64,000 nt of DNA from CAVTWY01 sp963738575 (GTDB taxonomy: Bacteria; Pseudomonadota; Gammaproteobacteria; Burkholderiales; Burkholderiaceae_C), in NCBI GenBank assembly GCA_963738575.1, contig CAVTWY010000003.1, positions 124,001 to 188,000 of the forward strand. The letters are read 5' to 3'. Within the stretch, counting starts at the first letter, position 1. Every line of letters begins with the position of its first letter. The notes beneath the pieces are model-generated. The model did not search any database. It was not told the origin of the DNA and saw nothing but the letters and a program-made list of their open reading frames with translations. A program made the translations under genes and the position numbers. Shown in pieces: positions 33,829 to 40,686 of the stretch.

Positions 33829-35091
33829 TCAGCCTTGCAGGCTGAAAGGGGTGGCGTGTTGTCCCATGACTTCGGTGCGCCGCACCTCGGTCCAGTACAT
33901 CCAGATCAGGGACACCCACACCACGCCGTACATCAGCATGAAGGCGCTCGAGCGAATGCCCGTGAAGTCCATCAGCGCGCCAAAGAGAATGGGCAGCACA
34001 AAGCCGCCCATGCCGCCCGCCAGGCCGACGATGCCGCTGACGGTGCCGATGTTGTCGGGGTAGTCGTCGGCGATGTATTTAAAAACGCTGGCCTTGCCAA
34101 ACGCCCATGCGATCCCAAGGATGAACATCAGGCCGGTGAAGGCGTAAACGTTGAGCCCGATGTGAAACGTCTTGGGGCCGTTGAGGGTGAGCACGGTGAA
34201 ATCGGTTTGCGGGTAGCTGAGCAAGAAGAGGCTGATCCAGCTCACCCACATCACCCACCACGTGACGGCGTGGGCACCGTACTTGTCAGACAGCCACCCC
34301 CCCACGGCGCGCAACACACCACCCGGCAGCGAAAAGCACGCTGCCAAAAGCGCGGCGGTGCGAATGTCCAAACCGAATTCACCCACGTAGTACTGCACCA
34401 TCCAAAGGGACAGGGCCACGTATCCACCAAACACGATGCTGTAGTACTGGCAGTACTTCACCACCTTGGGGTCTTTGAGCATCTTCAATTGATCGGCAAA
34501 CTTGGTGTGGGATGGCACCAGATGCGCCGGGTCGCTGGCACTGAACACCCAAAACAGCACCAACGCGCCCAGCATGATGGCGGCGTACACCTGGGGCACC
34601 ACCGCCCAGCCGTAGGCCACCAACAGCGCGGGTGCCACAAACTTGTTGACCGCAGCACCCGAGTTGCCGGCGCCGTAGACGCCCATGGCAAAGCCTTGGC
34701 GATGTTTGGGAAACCACCGCGCCACGTACGGCGTGCCAACCGAAAACGAGCCCCCCGCCAACCCCACAAAAAGCCCAATCACCAAGAAGTGCCAGTAGGC
34801 CGTCGCGTAGCTCATCAGCCAGATGGCCGGCACGGTGCAGGCCATCAGCAGCGTCATGACGATACGGCCGCCGTACCTGTCTGTCCAGATGCCCAGCGGA
34901 ACACGAATCAGCGAGCCGGTTAACACGGGCGTGGCGGTGAGCAAACCGAACTCGGTGGCGTTGAGCCCCAGTGTCTTCTTGATGGGGATGCCAATCACCC
35001 CAAACATCATCCAGACCATGAAGCAAACGGTGAAGGCCAGCGTGCTGACGATGAGTACCGAGAGCGCCTTTTTGTTGTTGGGGGCTTGCAT
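33829..35091 (-). CDS. narK: Nitrate transporter, NarK1 type (MFS)
   Basis: A transporter of about 420 residues with 12 helices, beginning MQAPNNKKALSVLIVSTLAF. The nitrate-signature motifs are GLAGGSFSVGTPYVARWFP and GIVGLAGGMGGFVLPILFG. NarK1-type proteins are proton-coupled nitrate importers used to start nitrate respiration. In some bacteria NarK1 and NarK2 are fused; here they are adjacent genes. The ATG at 35091 is chosen over an in-frame TTG at 35139, which would overlap the FNR-type box at 35126. No ribosome site is visible before the ATG, and the box centre is 41.5 bases upstream of it. Confidence 0.92.
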   Translation of the reverse strand: MQAPNNKKALSVLIVSTLAFTVCFMVWMMFGVIGIPIKKTLGLNATEFGLLTATPVLTGSLIRVPLGIWTDRYGGRIVMTLLMACTVPAIWLMSYATAYWHFLVIGLFVGLAGGSFSVGTPYVARWFPKHRQGFAMGVYGAGNSGAAVNKFVAPALLVAYGWAVVPQVYAAIMLGALVLFWVFSASDPAHLVPSHTKFADQLKMLKDPKVVKYCQYYSIVFGGYVALSLWMVQYYVGEFGLDIRTAALLAACFSLPGGVLRAVGGWLSDKYGAHAVTWWVMWVSWISLFLLSYPQTDFTVLTLNGPKTFHIGLNVYAFTGLMFILGIAWAFGKASVFKYIADDYPDNIGTVSGIVGLAGGMGGFVLPILFGALMDFTGIRSSAFMLMYGVVWVSLIWMYWTEVRRTEVMGQHATPFSLQG

Positions 35092-35125
35092 GGGCGCAGT
35101 GTCGGAGCGTGCTGGTGATGGGTCT

Positions 35126-35139
35126 TTGCGCCAGATCAA
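35126..35139 (-). promoter_or_regulatory. FNR/ANR-type box upstream of narK1 (TTGATCTGGCGCAA)
   Basis: On the minus strand TTGAT-CTGG-CGCAA: the left half-site is perfect and the right has 3 of 5 against TTGAT-N4-ATCAA. It is identical over 14 bases to the box upstream of the usp gene (37041). It is well placed to activate the nar operon under low oxygen. Confidence 0.65.
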
Positions 35140-35158
35140 AGCCGCTTCAGTTACGAAG

Positions 35159-36424
35159 TCACGTTAGCGTTTGTACCAACAGACCCGCAGCCAATATGGC
35201 GGCGGTGGCCACGCCGATCGGCAGGCGCATGGACCTGGCACCAACCACCAGCACGATCGCGCCCTTGACAACCGTGTTGGTGGCCAGCGCCACGGCAATG
35301 GCCATGCCAGCCTGGGCGCGTTCGGCGTCGGTGTTGGCCCCTTGGGCCATGGACAAGGTGATGGCGTCCACGTCGACCGTGCCGGCCAATGCCGCCACGG
35401 CGTAAACACCCAGATCGGGGGCGTGTCGCTTGGCCAACTCGACGCCCAAGAGCACGAAAGCGAAGAGCGCACAAAGCTTGCTTGCTGCCGTAAGGCTGAA
35501 GGGGTTGCGCAAAGGCACTTGCTGGCGCGGCGCGTGGCGCGCGTCGGCCAACGCGTGGGCGTAATGCCACGCCGCGCACGCTGCGGTCATGCAGCCCATG
35601 GCCACCATCGGTGCCCACGCCTCCCCAAGCAGCCGCTGGTTGACCACGCCCACCAGGATCAACACGCGCGCAAACATCATCGTCCACGCCAGCAAGATGC
35701 CTGCCGCTTGCGCGTGGCCATCGGCTCCGGGTGTGTGGCTGCTGCGGGCAAAGCTGAGGGTGGTGGCCGTTGACGAGACCAGCCCACCCGCCAGCCCGGT
35801 CATGGCGCTGCCGTGCGAGCTTCCCAGCCACACCACGGCAACGTACCCTGCCAGCGACAGTGACGCGATCAGGATGACCAACAGCCACAGTTGATGCGGG
35901 TTGATCACCTGCCAGGGATCGATGGCCCGGTCGGGCAGCAGCGGCAGCACGATGAACGTGGCGATCAACAACTTCAAGCCCGCAAAGACGTCGGCCGTGT
36001 CGAGCCGCTGGACCGCGCCGTGCAAGGGTTGTTTGTAAGCCAACACGGCCGAGGTCACGACACCCAGCGCCACCGCCAACGCAGGGTCACCCACCACGGC
36101 CATGGCACCCAGCAAGAACACCGCGACTGCAGCGATCTCACTGGTGAGGCCGTGCGCCATGTCATCGTGGGATGTGCTTTGGTGCACGTAGCTGGCAACC
36201 AAAGCGGCACCCACCACCGCCATCGTGACGGCAAAGGCCCACGGTAGCGCACGCGCCACCGCAAGCCACGCTGACGCCGCGCCTGACAGCGCCAGCAGGA
36301 TGTGCGTTCGGATGCCACCGAAGGTGTGGCGTTGCTCGTTGGCCTTGTTGCGCTCACGATCGATGCCCACCAGCGCGCCGATCAACAAGGCAATCAAAAA
36401 TTGGCGTGCAAGCTGCAAGTCCAT
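35159..36424 (-). CDS. MgtC/SapB-DUF4010 family membrane protein
   Basis: A 421-residue polytopic membrane protein. The N-terminal MgtC-like part has FLIALLIGALVGIDRERNK and FGGIRTHILLALSGAASAWL. The remainder is the DUF4010 domain with GLAGGLVSSTATTLSFAR and LAGTVDVDAITLSMAQGANT. Members are linked by family to divalent-cation or osmotic stress, but transport has not been shown for most. It ends 67 bases before narK1 on the same strand, so some read-through into the nar operon is possible. Confidence 0.85.
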   Translation of the reverse strand: MDLQLARQFLIALLIGALVGIDRERNKANEQRHTFGGIRTHILLALSGAASAWLAVARALPWAFAVTMAVVGAALVASYVHQSTSHDDMAHGLTSEIAAVAVFLLGAMAVVGDPALAVALGVVTSAVLAYKQPLHGAVQRLDTADVFAGLKLLIATFIVLPLLPDRAIDPWQVINPHQLWLLVILIASLSLAGYVAVVWLGSSHGSAMTGLAGGLVSSTATTLSFARSSHTPGADGHAQAAGILLAWTMMFARVLILVGVVNQRLLGEAWAPMVAMGCMTAACAAWHYAHALADARHAPRQQVPLRNPFSLTAASKLCALFAFVLLGVELAKRHAPDLGVYAVAALAGTVDVDAITLSMAQGANTDAERAQAGMAIAVALATNTVVKGAIVLVVGARSMRLPIGVATAAILAAGLLVQTLT

Positions 36425-36519
36425 GGCTAGGCACCTTGCATATGCGCCATCGAACGCGGGTCAACGTGGCAGGCTCGGTTGCACCCCCATGGTGGCTGCG
36501 TGAGCCGGAGGCCAAGCAA

Positions 36520-36975
36520 TCACGCCACCGCGACTTCCGACCCGACCAACAGCACGGGCACGGGGCTGATGCTGACCACCAGCGACGCGTCGCTGCCCAA
36601 CAGCAGGCGGCTCACGCCTTTGCGCCCGTGAGTGCCCATGACGATGCAGTCACAGCCAGAGGCTTTGGCTTCGTCAACGATGGTGTGCGCAGGCCGCCCG
36701 CCCGCGGCATCGCGTTTCACGGTCTCGGCCTTGACACCTTCGTCTGCGGCGGTCTTTGCGGCGGCCGCCAGCAATTGGTCGGCGTAAGCATGCAGCTCGT
36801 TGTGCATTTGCGCGTAAGTCTTGGTGGAGGCGGATTCGAGCAGCCAGACCACGTCGGTGACCACGTGCAGCAGGCGAAGTTGTGCGCCCACGCTTTGGGC
36901 CAAGCCGATGGCTTCGTCAAGACCACGCTTGGCCGTTTCGCTGCCGTCAATCGGGACAAGGATTTTTTGGTACAC
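36520..36975 (-). CDS. Universal stress protein (UspA family)
   Basis: A 151-residue single-domain Usp from a GTG start at 36975, preceded by AAGGA at nine bases; the sequence then reads YQKILVPIDGSETAKRGLDE. The ATP-binding signature GTHGRKGVSRLLLGSDA is present near the C-terminus, so it belongs to the nucleotide-binding class. An FNR-type box centred about 73 bases upstream (37041-37054) predicts low-oxygen induction with a transcript start near 37006. Confidence 0.92.
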   Translation of the reverse strand: MYQKILVPIDGSETAKRGLDEAIGLAQSVGAQLRLLHVVTDVVWLLESASTKTYAQMHNELHAYADQLLAAAAKTAADEGVKAETVKRDAAGGRPAHTIVDEAKASGCDCIVMGTHGRKGVSRLLLGSDASLVVSISPVPVLLVGSEVAVA

Positions 36976-37040
36976 GGTGCGGGTCCTTCTCGGTTGCAGG
37001 TGGGCTGCTTTGATGGTGCCGCCGTCGTGTTTGCGCCTGC

Positions 37041-37054
37041 TTGATCTGGCGCAA
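37041..37054 (+). promoter_or_regulatory. FNR/ANR-type box upstream of the usp gene (TTGATCTGGCGCAA)
   Basis: The same 14-mer as at 35126-35139, in the gap upstream of the minus-strand usp gene. With activator spacing of 41.5 it predicts a transcript start near 37006, giving about 30 bases of leader. Confidence 0.65.
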
Positions 37055-37132
37055 AGTGAGGCACGACTCCCAATCGCTTGAGCTTGGTATGTCAGCGCGA
37101 GGATGAGCACCAACGCGGGCGCTAAGCACGGC

Positions 37133-37995
37133 TCAGTCTCGGGGTTGCCCTCGAGCGTCTGGGCGCAAGTAAATCACGTGGTACACCAGTGCGACCAACA
37201 CGCTGCCACCCACCACATTGCCCACCACCACGGGCACCAGATTGCGCACCCAATCGACAGCCCTGCAGCGGAGCGCCCAGCAGCATCGCCAACGGAAAGT
37301 AGTACAGGTTGGCAATCGAGTGCTCGAAGCCTGCAGCGACGAAGGCGGTGATCGGTGGCACGAGCACCAGCACCTTGTCGGTGACGCTGCGCCCGGCCAG
37401 CGCCATCCACACCGCCATGCAGACAAGCACGTTGCATAACACGCCGCGAAAGAACGCCTCGCCCAGCGACAACTGCACCTTGCTGTTGGCGATGGCGATG
37501 CACCGCTCGCCCCACGGCACCGTCGTTCATCGAGGTGTGCCCCGACAGCCACACGAGCACAGCCAAGCCGGCGGCACCCGCGAAGTTGGCCAAGCCCACC
37601 ACCAGCCAATTGCGCAGCACCTGGGCCGCGCTCACCCGACCGCTGGCCCATGCCATGGCCAGCAAGTTGTTGCCCGTGAAGAGCTCGGCGCCCGCCACCG
37701 TGACCAGAATCAAGCCCAGCGAAAACGCCACCCCACCCAGCAGCCGCTTGGCGGCAAAGCCAAGGCTGGCGTCGCTGGCCACCAGCGCAAACAACATCGC
37801 ACCCAAGCCGATGAAAGCGCCGGCGAGCATGCCCAGCATCCAAAGCGTGAGCAGCGGCATGCGTGCCTTGACCAGCGCGAAGTCGTTCACCCGATCGGCG
37901 ATCTGTTGCGGTGCGTAGGCGTCGAAGTTGTGGTTGTCAGGCAAAAAGGCGACTCCATGGTTGAGGGCGGTGGGGCCATCGTGTGGCACCGGCAC
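37133..37995 (-). pseudogene. focA: Formate/nitrite channel (FocA/NirC family) with two apparent frameshifts
   Basis: The channel sequence is continuous only when read across three frames. Frame 1 gives the N-terminal half (FIGLGAMLFALVASDASLGF, GAELFTGNNLLAMAWASGRV, VLRNWLVVGLANFAGA). Frame 2 gives GEAFFRGVLCNVLVCMAVWM and PITAFVAAGFEHSIANLYYF. Frame 3 gives NLVPVVVGNVVGGSVLVALV and a normal C-terminus. Removing one C (plus strand) from the run at 37510-37513, and one from 37261-37263, restores an uninterrupted protein. All family motifs are intact. It is either a recent pseudogene or, more likely, two homopolymer sequencing errors. The start is uncertain (GTG at 37995 or further upstream). 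A pentameric channel for formate or nitrite would fit the neighbouring nar genes. Confidence 0.85.
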
Positions 37996-38015
37996 GCCGG
38001 CGCGCTTGACGCCCT

Positions 38016-39371
38016 TCACACCGCCACGGTCGAGCCGTGTTCGGGCACCGACACCGACCAACCCAATGTGTCTTGAATGCGCAGACGCAGCGTGTCGGCG
38101 GCTGATGGTTCACCGTGCACTACAAAGCAACGCTTGGGGGGTGACTCCAGCTTCTGCAGCCACGCCATCAATTCTTCGGCATCGGCATGGCCCGAAAAGC
38201 CTTCCAGCTGACTGACTTGGGCTTTGACCGCGACGTACTCGCCAAAAATCTTGACCTCGCGTCGTCCGGCCACCAAGTGCGCGCCGCGGGTGCCCGCCAC
38301 TTGAAATCCAGCAAACACGATGTGGTGGCGCGGGTGAGGGGCCATTGCCTTCAGGTGTTGCAACACGCGCCCGCCGGTGGCCATGCCACTGGCGGAGATG
38401 ATGACTGAAGGCCATTGCGAGCGCGTGAGGCGCGTCGACTCCAAAGGCTTGCCGACGATGGTGACATGATCGGTTAGCGTGCTCGCCTCGGCGGCACTGA
38501 TGCGCAGCAGCTTGCGATGGCGCAGGTACAGCTCGGTGGCCGCGCTGGCCATGGGGCTGTCGAGGTAGACGGGTAAATTGGCGGGTATCTCGCCGGCAGC
38601 TTTGAGTCGCTGCAACACCAACAGCAAGGCTTGTGCACGGCCCACCGCAAACGATGGCAGCAGCACCGACCCCCCGCGCCGCGTGGTGGTGCGGATGATG
38701 TCGCCCAGCCGCGCTTGCGCATCGTCATCGGGGTGCAGCCGGTCACCGTAGGTCGACTCGATCAACAACACGTCGGCATGCGCCACGGTGCGCGGCGCTG
38801 GCATCAACAAGTCATTGCTGCGGCCGACATCCCCCGAGAAGACGAGGGTGCGGTCGTCGGCATGCAGCGTCACCGCCGTCGCCCCCAGCAAGTGCCCCAC
38901 CGGGGTGAACTCGATGCCAATGTCGCCCACGCGCGCGCGGCGCCCAGCGGCGACCACTTTGATCATGCCCACCGCGCGTTTGGCGTCGGCCACGGCGTAG
39001 AGGGGCAGGGCGGGTGTGTGGCGAGTCCAGCCGCCGCGGTTGGCGCGACGCGCGTCTTCTTCTTGCAGATGGGCACTGTCAAGTAACAGCACTTCGGCCA
39101 AATCACGCGTGGCGGCCGACGCGTAGACAGGCCCTTTGAAGCCCTGTTTGACCAACGCGGGCAACCACCCGCTGTGGTCCAGGTGCGCGTGGCTCAACAC
39201 CACGGCGTTGATTTGCGACGGCGGCACGGCCAGCGCAGCCCAGTTGCGTTGACGCAGCGTTTTGAAACCCTGAAACAAGCCGCAGTCAAGCAGCACTTTC
39301 GCGCCACCCGCTTCAACCAGGTGTTTGGATCCGGTGACGGTGTCGGCGGCGCCGAGAAAAGTGATTTTCAT
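38016..39371 (-). CDS. Beta-CASP metallo-beta-lactamase-fold RNA hydrolase
   Basis: A 451-residue protein. The N-terminal metallo-beta-lactamase part has VVLSHAHLDHSGWLP, the zinc-binding HxHxDH motif, and later GHLLGATAVTLH and FSGDVGRS. The beta-CASP insert contains ESTYGDRLH and SGMATGGRVLQHLKAM. The C-terminal metal motif is QLEGFSGHADAEELMAWL, followed by FVVHGEPSAADTL. The family (YsiH/CPSF-like) acts as RNA endo- or exonucleases. It is often found in low-oxygen gene clusters with Usp proteins. Its 3' end touches the start region of the focA-like gene, so the two may be co-transcribed. Confidence 0.93.
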   Translation of the reverse strand: MKITFLGAADTVTGSKHLVEAGGAKVLLDCGLFQGFKTLRQRNWAALAVPPSQINAVVLSHAHLDHSGWLPALVKQGFKGPVYASAATRDLAEVLLLDSAHLQEEDARRANRGGWTRHTPALPLYAVADAKRAVGMIKVVAAGRRARVGDIGIEFTPVGHLLGATAVTLHADDRTLVFSGDVGRSNDLLMPAPRTVAHADVLLIESTYGDRLHPDDDAQARLGDIIRTTTRRGGSVLLPSFAVGRAQALLLVLQRLKAAGEIPANLPVYLDSPMASAATELYLRHRKLLRISAAEASTLTDHVTIVGKPLESTRLTRSQWPSVIISASGMATGGRVLQHLKAMAPHPRHHIVFAGFQVAGTRGAHLVAGRREVKIFGEYVAVKAQVSQLEGFSGHADAEELMAWLQKLESPPKRCFVVHGEPSAADTLRLRIQDTLGWSVSVPEHGSTVAV

Positions 39372-39551
39372 GGTTAGGCCTTTGGGGACGCAACGCTGCG
39401 TCGCTGGGGTTGTCTTCGTCCACCATGGGGGGCACTGTCGGGCACGCTGGGTGGGGCGCGGTTGACGTGGATCAGTTGTGCCTTGGATTTTTGCTTCCTT
39501 GGCTCTTTGCTGGGGCTGTGCTTGGCCGGCGCCGGTGGGTACGTGTTGGAT

Positions 39552-39791
39552 CGAATGTCCTCCGATTCGGTCCGCCTTCGCGGCCCGCTCTCCCCCTTAA
39601 TTTCGACCCAACACGCACACACCGTCACCGTCCTTTTGGGCATCGCGCTGCTTGCCCTTGGTGATTTGCGGGGGATTTCTTTTTGGTTGCGGCACTCCAC
39701 CTTTCGCAGGGCCGTCGGTGGTGGGTGGGGGTGGGGGCGAAATAAAGGGGGAGCGCGGGCCGCGAAGGCGGACTGAAGCGGAGGACATTCG
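39552..39791. repeat. Imperfect inverted repeat with 58-base arms
   Basis: The arms 39552-39609 and 39734-39791 are reverse complements at 53 of 58 positions by my count, sharing the core GTCCGCCTTCGCGGCCCGC. The loop is 124 bases. Weaker similarity continues outward: TGCTTGGCC occurs about 30 bases outside both arms. It could be a MITE-like element, two opposed copies of a repeat family, or a very stable RNA hairpin. No target-site duplication is obvious. Confidence 0.7.
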
Positions 39792-39860
39792 CCTCCACCC
39801 CCACCCGCCGCCGATGGCCAAGCACCGCCTATGCACAGGACACCGCCAACCAGAAATAGA

Positions 39861-39890
39861 AGCACAAGCACAAGTACAAGCACAAGCACC
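39861..39890 (+). repeat. Hexanucleotide tandem repeat (AGCACA)5
   Basis: Five units: AGCACA, AGCACA, AGTACA, AGCACA, AGCACC. It ends 52 bases before the response-regulator start. Being six bases long, unit-number changes would alter spacing but not any reading frame. Confidence 0.75.
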
Positions 39891-39909
39891 GCCTTTTGCG
39901 CGCAAAGCG

Positions 39910-39926
39910 AGGCGCCATAGGCGCCT
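39910..39926. promoter_or_regulatory. Perfect palindrome AGGCGCC-ATA-GGCGCCT
   Basis: 7-base perfect arms, 16 bases before the GTG start of the OmpR-type regulator. Position and symmetry suggest an operator (possibly autoregulatory) or a leader hairpin near the ribosome site. Confidence 0.4.
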
Positions 39927-39942
39927 GCGGCAGAATGGCCGG

Positions 39943-40668
39943 GTGACACCTCAACACATTGCCATCGTCGACGACGAAGTTGACATCACCCAACTGCTGG
40001 CGGGCTACCTCAAGGGCCACGGGTACCGGGTGAGCGAGTTGCACTCGGGTGCGGCCTTGATGGCCTTGATGGGCAGCGACCCCGTCGACCTGGTGTTGCT
40101 TGATTTGGGCTTACCGGGGGAAGACGGGTTTGCCATCGCGCGTCAGCTGCGCGAGCACTGGCACTGCGGGTTGGTGATTGTCAGCGGGCGGGGTGACGCC
40201 ATCGACAAGGTGGTGGGCTTGGAGGTGGGGGCCGACGACTACGTCACCAAACCCTTTGACCTGCGCGAACTGTTGGCTCGCATCAAAGCTGTGGCGCGGC
40301 GACTGACACCCACACCGTCACTTGTCCCTTCTGCGGCCGTGGGCAAAGCCACCCGATGGCACTTTGCCCAGTGGGTGCTCGACGCCGACGCGCGGCGCCT
40401 GACGAACAGCCACAACGCCGAGGTGTCGCTCACCACGGGCGAGTTTGACTTGCTGTGCGTGTTTGTACAGCAAGCCGGGCGCGTGCTGTCGCGCGACTTT
40501 TTGCTGGAGTCCACCCACCGTCGCGAAGCGGGCCCGTTTGATCGCACCGTTGATGTGCAAGTGGGGCGCTTGCGCAAAAAGCTTGAGGTGGACCCCGAGG
40601 ATCCGCAGATCATCAAGTCGGTGCGCGGCAAGGGGTACATCTTGGTCCCGCCCGTGGTGGTGCACTGA
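39943..40668 (+). CDS. OmpR/TorR-family response regulator
   Basis: A 241-residue regulator from a GTG start. The receiver has Asp10/Asp11, Asp54 (LVLLDLGLPGEDG), the VSGRGD switch region and Lys103 (DDYVTKPFDLRE). The winged-helix domain, about 140-235, ends RTVDVQVGRLRKKLE...RGKGY, the OmpR-class signature. Sequence in this frame upstream of the GTG is repeat DNA, so the GTG is the sensible start although the ribosome site is weak. The sensor kinase gene follows 18 bases later. Confidence 0.92.
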   Translation: MTPQHIAIVDDEVDITQLLAGYLKGHGYRVSELHSGAALMALMGSDPVDLVLLDLGLPGEDGFAIARQLREHWHCGLVIVSGRGDAIDKVVGLEVGADDYVTKPFDLRELLARIKAVARRLTPTPSLVPSAAVGKATRWHFAQWVLDADARRLTNSHNAEVSLTTGEFDLLCVFVQQAGRVLSRDFLLESTHRREAGPFDRTVDVQVGRLRKKLEVDPEDPQIIKSVRGKGYILVPPVVVH

Positions 40669-40686
40669 CGACGGGGTGCACGCTCG

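Larger units (their letters stand above)
39372..39942. other. Intergenic region dominated by inverted and tandem repeats
   Basis: 571 bases between divergent genes. ORFs in several frames exist, but they mirror one another because of the inverted repeat and look like low-complexity translation (GGGGGE, PHPHPPP, QAQVQAQA). I do not annotate a protein. Contents are the 58-base-arm inverted repeat, a hexanucleotide array and a short palindrome, listed separately. Confidence 0.65.

Noticed and set aside
32086..34923. A 945-codon open frame on the plus strand opposite narG/narK2/narK1
   Set aside because: The translation is His/Arg/Gln-rich low complexity, the mirror of the hydrophobic narK coding strand. 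The minus-strand genes are unmistakable, so this is a GC-rich shadow frame, as are the long plus-strand frames opposite narG, narH, glgX, glgB and the glucan synthase.
33829..35139. Longer narK1 from a TTG at 35139
   Set aside because: The extra 16 residues (IWRKDPSPARSDTAP) are unlike transporter N-termini and the start would overlap the FNR-type box. The ATG at 35091 fits the family better.
39462..39776. Protein-like frame starting with a hydrophobic segment in the repeat-rich gap
   Set aside because: It runs through the inverted repeat, is mirrored on the other strand, lacks a ribosome site and becomes low complexity (GGGWGWGRN).
39861..39890. CRISPR-like repeats
   Set aside because: The units are contiguous hexamers without spacers and there is no cas gene; this is a microsatellite.
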